Source: Linepithema humile (lineage: Eukaryota; Arthropoda; Insecta; Hymenoptera; Formicidae). Taken from it: DNA of 64,000 nucleotides. This document shows, in pieces, positions 28,401 to 39,179 of the stretch; the stretch's first letter is position 1, and each line of letters begins with the position of its first letter. The notes beneath the pieces are model-generated. The model saw only the letters and a program-made list of their open reading frames with translations. It did no database searches and was not told the DNA's origin. The DNA is taken from the NCBI RefSeq assembly GCF_040581485.1, contig NC_090133.1, positions 29,476,139-29,540,138 of the forward strand, read 5' to 3'. The position numbers and the translations under genes were made by a program.

Positions 28401-29542
28401 TTTAATCTACGTTTATCGCGCACACAAACATAATCACGTGAACCGACATTTATCTATCATTGCGCACTTACGTTTGAGCTGGACGAAGGTGAGCTGATCG
28501 ATAGCACGGCGCAGCGGCTTGTCGTCCAGGGTGAGATCCAGCAACGGCAGACGGGCAATCTCCTGAACACCCTCGGCGCCGCCCCAAGAGCCTGCGGCGG
28601 TCGCCGCTCGAACTGACAACATGCCACCGATTTGCAGGAAGGCCGCGCTATCGGTTTCTTTTAACGCCTCGATGCAGAACGTGAGTAGTGCTGTGGTGGT
28701 CTGCAGGTGCGTGGCGCACCTCGCCACTTGATCTCGCAATGAGCGCACCCTGGCCTCTCTGGTTTGTCGAGCGGCCTCGATCAGTCGCGATTTTCTCGCC
28801 TGTAAGAGGCTCACAAGATTCGCCACGCGATCTTCAACCTCTTCTTCAAGCGTCACGCATTCCTCCTGTAAATAAAGCAAAACAAATCAGTCTGAATATA
28901 ATATTCTTACGCTCGCTCCTTGTACTCATGTCTGAGCGTGGTGACCTTTGCTCAGCATCTGAAATCTAAAGTTTCATGTCAATTTTGAAGAGCTTTGAGG
29001 AAAATTAAGAGGTCACCACGCCCAAAATGAATAAAACAGCACGTTTTACTATACAATTATAATTATAATGATCATGGCATGGTCTTGAATTAGCACATAC
29101 TGTAATTTTTTTCTCTCCCGGTGTAGAAAATATGACTCACACAAGATAGTATTATGCGAGAGAAACACGATATCAAGTTGATTAGTACACATGTTAGTAG
29201 ATCCGATAAACAAACAGAAAAGAAATGTGCTCGCTTATGGATCTTTGTTCATCGGTTATAAGCCGTCCGAATGTTCTTTGTACGTCCGCATCATCCTTTC
29301 GGTTATCAGAGATGAATCCGTCGTTCCGCCCCACAGAGGGCTGATGTAATTAACGCCATATCTTTTCGCAATTTCACGGCGCCGCTCCGCATAACGTGTC
29401 CGTCGACACGGATTTTAAAACGAATGCCAAAGGAGCGTATACTCACGTGCACTTTATCCGTCATCCCTTTGAGCCTTTGAATGAACTCCGTCGTCGAGCG
29501 GGCCCTCTCTGACAGCTGCTGCAGATTCTGCGACAGCTCCGT
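14117..29542 (-). CDS. Trim9: Trim9, E3 ubiquitin-protein ligase (5' part missing), six exons
   Basis: Joined coding exons, 5' to 3' on the minus strand, are 29542-29447, 28865-28472, 19226-19054, 16350-16212, 15197-14967 and 14445-14117, totalling 1362 nt including a TAG stop. They give 453 residues in one frame, with GT-AG ends at every junction and intron phases 0, 1, 0, 1, 1. Domain order is coiled coil (about 1-110), COS-box-like segment (about 110-163), FN3 (about 164-267) and SPRY (about 285-445). This order and motifs such as TVDGLHFNS, GVHYWELT and WFMH match TRIM9, the class I TRIM ligase that in animals acts in axon guidance with netrin receptors of the DCC/Frazzled type (family knowledge). 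The catalytic RING and the B-boxes are absent from the exons found, so this is the 3' part of the gene. Vertebrate TRIM67 is the nearest alternative; arthropods are expected to have one gene for the pair. Confidence 0.95.
14446..14966 (-). other. Trim9 intron between the two SPRY exons (521 bp)
   Basis: A phase 1 intron with GTAAGT donor and tgcag acceptor. It contains a purine-rich stretch on the plus strand near 14751-14805. No alternative exon is evident. Confidence 0.9.
14967..15197 (-). CDS. Trim9: Trim9 exon: N-terminal half of SPRY domain
   Basis: This 231-nt exon lies between a strong CT-rich acceptor (ending ctctcgcag) and donor GTAAGT (14966-14961). It encodes AWFSWATGAAG, then YEHRVVLSSVGFSRGVHYW and ends SRDQMLG with a split Gly codon. 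The HYWELTIDRY and DPAFGIARADV strings are the conserved first half of the TRIM9 SPRY fold, a protein-interaction module. The short Gly/Ala stretch between AWFSW and VSVSEDAM is poorly conserved and probably a flexible linker between FN3 and SPRY. Confidence 0.96.
15198..16211 (-). other. Trim9 intron between FN3 and SPRY exons (1014 bp)
   Basis: A phase 1 intron with GTGAGT donor and a long pyrimidine tract next to the acceptor. The open frames inside it, including a 168-codon one overlapping the adjacent exon, have no recognisable product and run through the splice site. Confidence 0.9.
16212..16350 (-). CDS. Trim9: Trim9 exon: C-terminal half of fibronectin type III domain
   Basis: This 139-nt exon starts in phase 0 with EVYCGRETICTVDGLHFNS and ends with GLQTAE plus one base. 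The acceptor is tttgcag above 16350 and the donor GTGAGT at 16211-16206. The string EVYCG.ETICTVDGLHFNS.YNARV is almost unchanged from vertebrate TRIM9 and is the strongest single identifier of this gene. The Tyr corner (LYNARV) and the G-strand sequence are where FN3 expects them. The split codon joins g to tg of the next exon, giving Val before AWFSW. Confidence 0.96.
16351..19053 (-). other. Trim9 intron splitting the FN3 domain (2.7 kb)
   Basis: A phase 0 intron. It holds AT-rich sequence with one more GC-rich block at about 17030-17480, and an 8-bp-stem hairpin at 18615-18636 (arms ACTAGCGG / CCGCTAGT). No coding or RNA gene is evident. Confidence 0.88.
19054..19226 (-). CDS. Trim9: Trim9 exon: N-terminal half of fibronectin type III domain
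   Basis: This 173-nt exon follows a tttgcag acceptor and ends at donor GTGAGT (19053-19048). It encodes PGAPLLIPEECSAENNSVTV, then AWQPPPGHG, and ends GYLLELDDGCGGEFR. The Pro-rich start, the V-AW core tryptophan and the YLLELDDG strand are typical of the TRIM9 FN3 domain. A stretch reading GIMGCTGQRGPAIEG lies between the B and C strands and seems longer than the matching vertebrate loop. The exon contains no methionine-initiated reading frame of note and was found by following the splice sites. Confidence 0.93.
22311..22376. repeat. (CT)n / (CCCTCT)n / (AC)n compound microsatellite
   Basis: CTCTCTC and CCTCTCCCT units lead into a pure CT array (22342-22368), followed by a short AC array. 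It lies within the 9.2 kb Trim9 intron. Confidence 0.95.
25352..25418. repeat. (GT)33 microsatellite
   Basis: An uninterrupted GT/TG array of about 67 nt in the 9.2 kb Trim9 intron. It is the longest pure dinucleotide array in the window and so likely polymorphic. Confidence 0.97.
25909..25940. repeat. 16-bp tandem duplication
   Basis: CAGGCACGGCACTGTA occurs twice in perfect tandem. It looks like a simple recent duplication. Confidence 0.9.
26681..26940 (+). repeat. Left terminal inverted repeat of the 26.7 kb element
   Basis: Pairs with about 27930-28184 in reverse complement. The two arms differ by small substitutions and by the length of a G or C run near their middle, so the insertion is not brand new. 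Confidence 0.8.
27303..27425 (-). repeat. Foreign-looking insert inside the element (retroelement-tail-like)
   Basis: On the minus strand this reads CACTGAAGATGGCCGAAA followed by GTGCCGAAACGTTTG and ends with a CACCCGGCTCTGGGTC palindrome. The CTGAAGATGG...GAAACGTT pattern resembles sequences I associate with the ends of Penelope-like retroelements. That match is from memory and not tested here. It lies in the AT-rich centre, outside the inverted arms, so it may be a nested remnant or part of the element's core. Confidence 0.3.
27930..28184 (-). repeat. Right terminal inverted repeat of the 26.7 kb element
   Basis: Reverse complement of the left arm. It contains GAGGGGCTGAGTCGATATCGACTCAATCC, written here only as a landmark: a small palindrome centred on GTCGATATCGAC that is less perfect in the left arm. 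Confidence 0.8.
28472..28865 (-). CDS. Trim9: Trim9 exon: coiled coil and COS-box region
   Basis: This 394-nt exon (131 codons plus one base) opens with EECVTLEEEVEDRV and ends with LTFVQLK. The acceptor is tttacag and the donor GTAAGT at 28471-28466. The first part is a Leu/Arg/Glu-rich helix with a VRSLRDQV motif. The second part contains KETDSAAFLQIGGML and DLTLDDKPL, which match the COS box that targets class I TRIM proteins to microtubules (family knowledge). The Gly/Ala-rich stretch between these motifs (AATAAGSWGGAEG) looks lineage-specific. The last base pairs with CA of the next exon to make a Pro codon. Confidence 0.93.
28866..29446 (-). other. Trim9 intron within the coiled coil (581 bp)
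   Basis: A phase 0 intron with GTGAGT donor and tttacag acceptor. It includes a perfect 12-bp inverted repeat, 28936-28947 against 29010-29021 (GCGTGGTGACCT arms), separated by 62 nt. Function unknown. Confidence 0.9.
29447..29542 (-). CDS. Trim9: Trim9 exon: start of coiled coil (first exon seen in window)
   Basis: This 96-nt exon of 32 whole codons starts TELSQNLQQLSERA and ends TDKVH. The acceptor reads gttacag just above 29542 and the donor is GTGAGT at 29446-29441. The heptad-like spacing of Leu, Ile and Phe and the charged residues fit the coiled coil that follows B-box 2 in TRIM9; the vertebrate protein has a closely similar TELS..LQ.LS start here. It begins in phase 0, so an upstream exon ending on a codon boundary is required. 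It should end in B-box 2 and its linker, and I did not find it. Confidence 0.88.
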
Positions 29543-30973
29543 CTGTAACAGCAGAAATCCACGACATGTGAGAATACGTGCGCGGTGATTCGAGGGGAAT
29601 TCGGGACGAACGTGAGATTAACGTAACGTTCGTCCGATTCAGGACAATAATCTTCGCTCTTTTTCGCAAATTTTTCGGTCAGGCAACATAATGAATGATA
29701 TAAAATTAAACATAAAATTAACAAAAACTCAAAATAAAAACTGCACTCAAAATTTAATTATATAAATTATATTAATAATTTATTAATATTTATTTATATT
29801 ATGTGTATAATGTATTGTAATATATAGATTATTTACCATTAATTTCTGATGTTAATATATTAATGCGTGACGCGCGTGTACCAATTATAAATGGCAAAAT
29901 ATTCAAATATTTCATATGACTATGTAAATTGCGCATGTAAATTGATGGATAGATATATTGACTAATGAAGACGAATTACGTGCAGTATGAATGTTCAATG
30001 TACGAATCGGTACGTCACACTGGGGTTTCAATGGATAAACAGTTCTTACATGTAGAGAGTTTGTACTAAGTACACTCCACGCATACGCGCTACATAGTCA
30101 CGCTTTCGTGAAAGCAGCGCGCATTAAATACATACCGTTGTTTGTTCAATAACGACGATAAAATGCTCTTCTTTCGCAGCGGAAAGAGAAGCTACAGTGA
30201 TATTCCTATAATCTGTCGACTGTCGAGAAAATCTCGCGAACGAAAGGTAAGAGTATAGACTAACATCTGATCTCAGTGTAAAATATCAAACAGAATTCCA
30301 GATACGCTTTTCTGTTTCAAGATATCACGCAAATCTGATTATTTGTATTTTATCTTTATCTTATCTGATTATGAGTATCTTTACTACACCTAAAAAATTT
30401 AAAAATTTACATTCCTTCAATCCTTAAATTAATTCATAGAGAGAATTATTTCAATAATAAATAATACAGACAATATAACGGGCAACGGGTGATATTTGAA
30501 AATTGGAGGAAAATGATAAACGCGCGGGGCAAAAGTACATTACAGTCGACAGAATTCTTGAAATTTTCATTTGTATTGTAATATAATTCGATCTTGTTAT
30601 CGCTATCTGAGCAAAGTCGATCCTTTATTCATTAATGTAAAATACTTTGTAGCGTCCAGAATTAATAGCATTATAGTGAACGTCGAGAAACTTATAAACT
30701 TATAATCTGGTAGCCGCGCGCATTTACAATTGCTATTTAATTTGTCATTTTATATCGGGTAAGAATGCGTCGAGCTTCTCGCAATATCGCGGGGAGTCGT
30801 TCCCACAGTTCTCGTTTATCATTTTTCTCGTTTCTCAACTTTCCTCGACGGACAATACCTTTGGATCGATCATGTGGATAGACAATACAATTCATCGAAT
30901 TTACCCAAGACGAGTGAGAGAAAGAATTTTTTTGCAAATATAAAAATTCGTATATTTGATTCAACAGTGTCTT

Positions 30974-30989
30974 CGCGCGCGCGCGCGCG
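30974..30989. repeat. (CG)8 tract
   Basis: Uninterrupted CG alternation, a potential Z-DNA site. Confidence 0.9.
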
Positions 30990-33900
30990 AGACCGCGTTT
31001 TTTATTTAAAAATTTTGTTCATTCAAATGACTTTCTACTCTTCGTGCCGGACTGAACCAGGAATTAGAATTTAATTCAAGCGCCGAACAGACCATATGGT
31101 CCTCAATCCATCCACGGCGAAACTCGTTACTTTTCTCACCGGCAGCGTCGCACATCGCGCCCGAAATATCGAATTAGAGCGGCCCGAGCTCCAAAGCACC
31201 GTGCTCGGAGGGTGCTACGTTCGGCTGTACCGAGACGCCACCGTTTTCCCTTTGTACATTTTCTCTTTCTCTTAGTGTCTCTACCGCGCCGAACGCGACG
31301 ACAGCAGCCCTTTCCCTCGCGCTTTGGCGCGTATCCATTGGGCGCGACCGACGAAATCTTATTAGCATGAAAAGAGCTCTCGGGGATTTCATCAAGGCGA
31401 CGAGCTATCTGGCCCCCCGTGGCCGCGGGCAAGATGTTCCCTCGATCGATTATCCCGCGAACATCTTATTCCCGGAACTTGGCTGTCGGTTGTCGGTCGA
31501 TCAATGAAAAATTCTCAATTTCTATCAATTTTTTAAATACAATATTATATATGTAGTTATTTACAAAAAAAAAGCAGATGTTTTTATATTATATTTCAAT
31601 TACTGTGCATAAAGAATAACTTGTTCCTCTACCGACTTTGGGCTGTTACCCAAGAGAAATACACCTACGACGATAATAATGCTGCCTCATACAGCTTAAT
31701 ACGAACTTAACAAGCTAGTTAAGAGAGCCGTCGTCTAAATGGCGTCTTGTCTGGAATTTCTATGAACGCAGAAACGTTCTTCTATACAAGAGCTCTTCTT
31801 TAATGCTTATGCAGTCCCATTGCAAACAAGCAAACTAATTCCAACGGGCATGGTATTTTCTGTAATTTTTAAGAATAATTTATTTAAATCTTTTCCCCAG
31901 CAAAGTTCAATGCAAAGTGGTCTCCGTTACGGCAAACACACGACTTTCTCAACAACGTTAATTAGTTAAAAGTTAATCCACAAAGACAGCCACCGATATA
32001 CCATAATCGTTACAAGGACCGTAATGATTGAAGAGAACGCGGGCAATGGAATCTTCATTTCTCCGGTACGTGCTAACACAAATAACACCAAGGCATTACG
32101 ATTCGTAATAAAAAAACATCACGAGTTCGCCTGCCTCATGTCAGGAGATGTCCGGGGCGGCTTTCATCGTGCCGGATAAAAGCTTCGTTAAAATCCTAAC
32201 GAAGAACACGCAAAAGCTTATTAAATCTGGCCAATGCTTTTCAGCAAACGCTTTTCAGAAAACGCCGTATTTACAGGGCAAACGGTAACGAACGGGAAAA
32301 GGTGAAAAGATGTTTTCAAGAGAGAAAGGAGGAGTTCCCACGCCTGTTAATTCCGACAAGCGGAACGTGCGAATGAGCCGACGAAAAAAAAAGATAAAAA
32401 AATTATCAAACTCTCGATGATATTTCCATCGACCGAGCGAAATCGATTAATTTCACAATTATTTTCACAACCGCATCAATTTATGATCGCCACTCGATCG
32501 CTTTCAATTCATCATCGAAACGAGCGTATCTCGCGAACGTCGTATACATACACGTATACAGGATAACTTGATATCGTTACGCCGGTAAGTCAATCTGTTT
32601 TATTTTAATCATGTAAAATGATGTATAACAAGATGTCTCATTCGTTAATAACAGATTTCTGAGATTTCTCATACGGTAAGTATAGAAAAATCAATATGCG
32701 ACGTGAATCTAAGCGCGTAAATTTTTAACAATCTGGTCAGTCAATTTTAAATTCTCACTTAAAAATTATTAATCTTTTAATATAAAGATTTTCGTGTCCA
32801 AATGAATCTCATGAATCTGCTATTAACGAGTGATTAATAGCTATTAATGATTGGTCTGGTACACTCTGTACGAGCGAGATGACCCGAAAGCAGCTCGTCG
32901 CGATAATGGAATCGTGTCCTTCGCCAAGTTTCGAGTATTGCGCGCAGTGCAGATTAATTTTCGATTAAAACATGCGACCGCGAGAATCTCCTCATCAAAC
33001 ACATGAGCTTGCTTCTGTGGGATTTTTCCGTTGAGTGATGAATTAAAATGTTAATTCGTCAACGTCGGAAATTTGCATTTGTCACCCATTCTCTGAAAAA
33101 AACTCAAACTATTTCGATTTTTAAGTTTCGATCAATCCGATATCTACAAATTATCTATTGATAAAAAGCCGTTGCACAGCATATAACACATTCAGTGTGT
33201 GCGAAACAATGCCGTCAACACGTATTTAAAGGCATTTTTCTCGAAAAGTTGATTTTCGTCGTAGATTAAATTTCTTTGGAGCGCATCACGCGTAAAACTA
33301 TCAATAAAAATTTGACGGAACGACAGCTCGCGTAACACTATCATCATCTTTGACGGGTAACGAGTCGGAAAAGATTGGTTTTCGTGGCGTAAAAATAATA
33401 ATCCTACGCTCAAATGCGAGAAAGCTGGCGAATTAGAGGCCTGTCAGAACTCATTATCTCCATAATGGCAAGCTGATATAAATTTTTGCCCGTGAAACTC
33501 CGTACAAGTATTTCCGTTGCCCCGGGTGTTCTCTCGGTCTTCACCATCGGCATACACGCGTATACACGCACTAGCACAAACGAAAAGTTTGCAACGGCGA
33601 TTCGTGCTCGAGCGTAATTAAGTTACTCCTTTCGAGTTAACGTCGACTGTGCCCGGTAATTTCCGCACAGTTTTCAGCGCAACTTTCAGCCAAGTTTCGG
33701 CGTCGCGCGCGAGGCGACTGCCGTCCAATAGAGGGAATGCCGCAAAATTGTTCTCGACATGCGGTCCTTTTAACGCCTCCGACCCTTTGTTATATTAATT
33801 TCTCAGTCTCAGCGCGATGTAAAAAGGCACCTCATCGGATTCGCAACACGAGCGATGCAAATCTCTTGTTCTTTTTCATAATCAATTCTTAATATTTTCG

Positions 33901-34898
33901 CGCTCGTAATTCGATTAAAATCCGCCGAAGTTTCTCGGAACTTTCGTTACTTTAATCGGGAAAGAAACGCGGTCGAAGAAAAGTAATGCGGAAATTTGCG
34001 AAAACTGAGATGTACTGTGTTTCTTTCGCGTTAACAGCCGCAATATCAAATTAATATTTCTTTCGATTTTGTCAAGCAATCGTCATTTGAATTTCTCTAT
34101 CTTTTCACTAATGCACATATTTATACATATAATATGATCGGAGCGTACTATACTCAACGAATATTCTAGTATCGACATTGATACTGATGTACCAATTGTA
34201 CGCAGAAAAATGTAATACTTATTTTGTTCGCTAGCTACTATATTTTTATGTGCGATAAAAATTCATCTTTTGAAGTTGCGGCAGGAAAATACTAATGCAC
34301 AAATCTTTATTACGTGGTGATATATTCCATTTTCCGTAACTTAAATTATTCGACCGTCGTGTAATCCTGCGCGATACACGGCTTCCCTACGGAGAATAAT
34401 AGCGTTTCGCGCAAAGTACTATGAATTTTCATGAATCTCCTTTGGCCGGGAGTTTAATACTGGTTTTTGTCAAATAAAGTCGAGTGTAAAAACAAAAATG
34501 TCAGCCACCGCACGGTGGCTCTATTCTGTGCGGGAAAAAACGGTGCGGGATTGCAAGGGCAAGGGACTTGGCGAAAGTCAATTCTCGTGAGATAATGTAC
34601 GTCTAGCTGCGTTCAGAATGCAGCCGCTGCACTTGTTAATTGAGAACGCCAATCAAACCGTACGATGGGGGCGCGGGCATAATTACAAAAGTCGAGGGTG
34701 CTCCAGAGCAACCCTCGCAGCGCTTTCATGCAGTGGCCAACGTACCAAAAACACCCGTGCACTTATTAAGCTCGAAGGTTTCCGCGATTGTTCCCAAGAT
34801 CGATCGTGATCTACCGTCGTACATACTTGAAATCTAAATCGCAGCTATTGTTGGACCAATGTCTGCTATAGAGATGCTGTAACCTTTCGAATGTGAGC

Positions 34899-34920
34899 AT
34901 TATTATTATTATTATTATTA
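34899..34920. repeat. (ATT)n microsatellite
   Basis: About seven trinucleotide units. Confidence 0.9.
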
Positions 34921-36775
34921 TGCATTTAACATACAACTTCAGGTATTATATTTATACTGCACCGAATTCCAATGTGTATTAATAACCTCTCTTTTCATAA
35001 TAGCAATTATTTACTTTTCCTGTGACAAAATTATACAATGAAAAATTATCGTAAAGGTAGATAGTCTCAAAGTTAGTTGGTATGGAAATAAAGTTAGCGT
35101 GAAACGAGAGTGCGTCGTCTATAGCAAGCGCATACAATATTAAGTTAAAAAGTGCCGGACACATTTAATTCTGACTGTAGCATTAATAGCGCGCGCAGTG
35201 TAAATACAACTCCCAACTTCAGCGTGCTCCAAGTTATTCGAAATAGAGATAGACGCCTCCTTTTATCACCGTTGTTTCTCATTGTCGGCGGCAGGCGTGG
35301 CCCGACGTCGTAGAGAATCGGTTTCGTGTGCTGGAATAATTGGTCACTCGAATGCACCCCATCTTCCGTCAGCCTTGATTTCTAGCCTCCCATCTCTTCC
35401 CCTTCACCCTCCACCCCCTCTCCCGTTCCACCGTGTTAGATATTCATTATACGCGCATATATATTCGCTATGCAATGTAAGATTGTGCGCGAGCCCGTTA
35501 TCATATAGTCGCAGCCCACGCGATTCTGCAGCGCCCCTCGACTCGATGACGCGGCGGAAGGGCGAAGATAGTGCCACCCTCTTTGTATAGGGTCATCTAT
35601 CTGAAGTGATTTTCACTGTTCACTCAAGGGCGAAAATAGCGAAGAACGTTATTGGAACACTTGGAATAGGTTATTTCTGAGAGAGTGGAAGTAAAAGTGT
35701 GGCAGAAAAAGTGGTCGATCAAACAAGTTAAAATGCAAGATATTTTTAGCGAGAAATTGTTGTTAACATTCATGCGAGCGACTTGATGTAAATAGAATCT
35801 ATATAAAATCTAGTAAAAAAGTTCCATAAATAAACGTGATATTTGCATGGAATATTCCTTATTCAAGACTCTCGTTATTCAATCAATAATGCGTCATTTC
35901 AGAGAAAAACCTTTCTTTCCGAAATCTCGATTTTCGTAGTAAATTGCAAGTTCTACCCTAAGAAGTAGCGCACCCTGTTCCATTTATTCGCCGTTACGGA
36001 GGTTCGTTTATCCGCGCCCTTACCCGGAACGTGCTCGAGCCTACCGTGAAGGGACGGGCAGGCTGGCGATGGATACCATCCTGCGTAAACACGGTTTATC
36101 GTCACGTCGATGCACCGACCAGTACATCTCGCACGAATGCCCAGCGACTGGTTGCGCACGCGAGACCAAAACCACATGCATGTCGAATGAGATCTGAGAG
36201 AACCCGATGCATCGAATTCACGTTGCTCCGATGCACCATTAGGTACTTGTCCCTCGAAAGTGTCTGTGAGGCTTAACATCGAGGCTTAATCATTTCATGC
36301 TGCTCTATATCGTAATAAAGTGTTTACAATTTTATTATATTGTTATTATAACATGTTTTTCCCATTTTACAAAGAGCTCTTTTCATCGAAGAGTGTTCGC
36401 GTCGTTGGCATTTTACGACGTCGTTTCGCGATGAAGCGTGGTGAAACAAGAAATGGGCGATTTACGGATAATTTCAAGTTCACCATGAGTCGACTGTTAA
36501 AGCACCATTATACTCCGGTACGAACCGCGCCGAAAACATTGCTCGCTTTCTCATTGCACAGTGCGTTGCACCCTCGCTGTGCGAGGAAAACACCCTCGGA
36601 ATTACCACGCCGCGATCACCATCGAGATCAACCCTGCAATGAGTCCTCCCTTCTCCTCCTGGTCACGATATCTATGGTTTTTAATCTGTTTTTAACTGCA
36701 AAACAAAAATCTCGTCCCCTCTCACAAACAAACACGTCCAAGTGCATAAACGCTGCGTTTTCCAACGAAAATACT

Positions 36776-36778
<3 letters not shown>

Positions 36779-36818
<40 letters not shown>
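36779..36818. repeat. (AT)20 microsatellite
   Basis: A pure AT array. The open frames that cross it on both strands owe their Ile-Tyr repeats to this array and are not genes. Confidence 0.95.
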
Positions 36819-36822
<4 letters not shown>

Positions 36823-38806
36823 TTCAGGAGTGCAGCAAACATTTTTATTCATTTAAAAATGTTCAACTGTCGATATTACTAATATTATCACAAGCCTTCT
36901 ACTACAAATATAAATATCAATCTTAGCGATATACAAGTATTCTCGCTAAAATAATAAATTTTGAATGCGGATAACTTCCCAAGACATTGTAATTATGATA
37001 TACAAGATGTTTGCGATTTTATTTGATCGCCCTATTTATGAACGAGATACTGCGAGAGACCAACGCTGACATAAAATTGGACGGACAAAAGAGAAGAACC
37101 CACGATAGCGCGACGACGAGACAATTTACGTCCATTAGGAAATGTGTTCTTTTAGTAGGATGAGCGAGAAGCAGGGGAGCGCTGGAAGAGGGATACTGCT
37201 GCTAATACCCCCATTGCAATCCACTATCTGCAATGTCTGGTTGGCCGCAATGTTATACGCGACTTTTTTAAATTCACTGTTGCGTTTCTCCATCGCAACA
37301 TTCTCTACCGATCGCAAAACCTGTATTTTACTCTGTATTTGACTTTGGAAATATATGCTACGTGTGTTTGTGGATTAATGTCGAAACCGTGAAATTAATC
37401 TTTTCTAATAATCTAACCACAGATACAATTTGTGTAGAATAAGATTGCAATCTTCATTCAATATGGAAAAATAAATTGTTTTTACATGAAATGAAATGTA
37501 AGATATGTAAAGAAACGTCAATTGAACCACTCCTGGTGTTACATATAAATATATATGTACTTATAGTATCGCGTTTCTATCGCGATGCGAACAACGTGCT
37601 CATAAATATCAGGCGGCATTGATAAATCCGAAATATCGGCTAGACTGATACGAGAACGCGCGCGGGTGAACTCCGTGTTCGTATGCGCGCACCCGCGTTT
37701 AGACTTATAAATCCGACGCTCAATGTCGACTGCGAACGACGATATCTCGCCGGGGTGCCGTGTCACTAAATCACGGTCGTTTCGCGCGCGTAAAAAAAAG
37801 CACGCCGTGCTGCAGCGGTTACAAATCGTAAGTGAGAGCTGTAGTATTCTGTCGGAGTTACCATACGCAAACTACGAGTTTAAAATCGAAACAAGCCTGG
37901 ATTTTCCGCAAATTCACAGTCAACATTTTTTCACAGTCAAACTTTACCCGAATTTTTGCTGTCAAATTCTTTTTGAATATCTGACAATGCCAAACTATGT
38001 ACTTTTGGCATTATAATAATTCTAATAAAACGACAAATTGGTAGAATCCATCGATATTTGATTCGCACTATTATATTATGCTAACTTTCCTCACAATTCT
38101 TATATTGCACGAGAAAACAAATTTTTAAATGACGTCTATTAAAAAAATTGTTCAAATAACGGCTATCTTCATCATCTTGTCTAGCTACGATTTCATCGCC
38201 TCGTAACTTTGGAATTTACCGCGGAGATTTAGCGAGAAGACATAAAGAAACCCAATGTAGCCCGGAAGCACGAAGAACATGACCGATAACATATTTCTTT
38301 TAAGAAGCGCCGCTTTTGCATGCATATGGGCGCATACAGCTTGCACTAGAAAAAAAATTACGATCGTAACCATATGTTTGAAATGTTACGGGCTTATGTA
38401 CCCGTGCTTACACCGTGTTAGACATAAAAGAAACTATCTATACGTTTCAGTGCACTATTCGTGTGCCTCTGTAATCAAATTGACATACAAGAATATTCGT
38501 CAACTTAACACTCCCATTGAGATGCAGACAAATCAGCCTAATGCTAATATTATTTATTTTATGCAGTAATAAATCTCATCGAAAAATGCCTAAAGGTGCG
38601 TTAAAAGTAATTGTTATTACTTTCAGATGTTTCGTTTTTTATCCATATATTTTTGCTGCTAATGCATTAAACTCTCGTATGAAACTTGGTGGATAAAATC
38701 CCCCCGTAAAAGGATCTATGAGGCATAAAATAATACTCACTTAACTCGCAGATACATATTTACCGCCGTGACATCGGAGGTGGGACGCTACTCATCATCC
38801 AAACAG

Positions 38807-38815
38807 GCGAGAACA
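38807..38815 (+). repeat. Target site duplication, left copy (9 bp)
   Basis: GCGAGAACA directly abuts the left tip of the foldback element and is identical to the right copy. Confidence 0.93.
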
Positions 38816-38864
38816 GCCTATATGAAGTTAGCCCCCCATTTTTCGATTTTGAATATTTTTTTAG

Positions 38865-39037
38865 TTGTTCCAGGTTGTTCTACGTTTGTTCTATATTGTT
38901 CCAAAGTTATGAACAAAAAAATCGAAAAACATGACGGGAAAAGCAAAAAAACGATTTATTTTTGTGGCCACCCATTTTTTTTTAAATTCAAATTTTTTTG
39001 CTGTTCTGGATTGTTCTAATTGTTCTAAACATTGTTC
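38865..39037 (+). promoter_or_regulatory. Helically spaced TTGTTC boxes in the foldback arm
   Basis: TTGTTC starts at 38865, 38875, 38886 and 38896 (steps 10, 11, 10). A second cluster starts at 39001 (as CTGTTC), 39011, 39020 and 39032. Steps near 10.5 bp put the boxes on one face of the helix, as expected for cooperative binding by a protein. The mirror clusters are in the right arm. A transposase-binding role is an inference. Confidence 0.45.
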
Positions 39038-39179
39038 TAAAATATTAATCCCCCTAAAAAAGAATTTAAAAAGATATAGCAAAAAATAGCATTAAGCGTC
39101 CAAATAGTATTTTTACATTTATCGCTATTATTATATTATGTTTTGACACCAAATTACATATTTAAGCTAAAAACGAATA

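Larger units (their letters stand above)
19227..28471 (-). other. Trim9 intron between COS box and FN3 exons (9.2 kb)
   Basis: A phase 1 intron, the largest bounded by exons in this window. It contains a CT microsatellite (22311-22376), a GT microsatellite (25352-25418), a 16-bp tandem duplication (25909-25940) and the inverted-repeat element at 26681-28184. Short open frames near 20.6-21.1, 22.8-23.4 and 25.8 kb have no recognisable product. Confidence 0.88.
29543..38806. other. Noncoding stretch upstream of the visible Trim9 exons
   Basis: Probably Trim9 intron or 5' flank. No RING or B-box Cys/His pattern was found on the minus strand. Contents are AT-rich DNA; a CpG-rich block (31130-31440) open in several frames without a recognisable product; a CG tract at 30974; an ATT microsatellite at 34899; an 8-bp-stem hairpin (AGCCACCG-CA-CGGTGGCT) at 34503-34520; and a TA array at 36779. 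Confidence 0.6.

Noticed and set aside
31136..31432. Basic, Arg/Cys-rich minus-strand frame
   Set aside because: Composition follows from the CpG-rich block; two overlapping frames are open equally well and neither matches a known protein.
35953..36279. Minus-strand frame with several Cys and His, considered as a Trim9 B-box exon
   Set aside because: Cys/His spacing does not fit C-x2-H...C-x2-C...H-x2-H and no TRIM9 linker sequence follows.
36320..36856. 178-codon open frame on the plus strand
   Set aside because: Its end is a translated AT microsatellite, and the remainder resembles no family.
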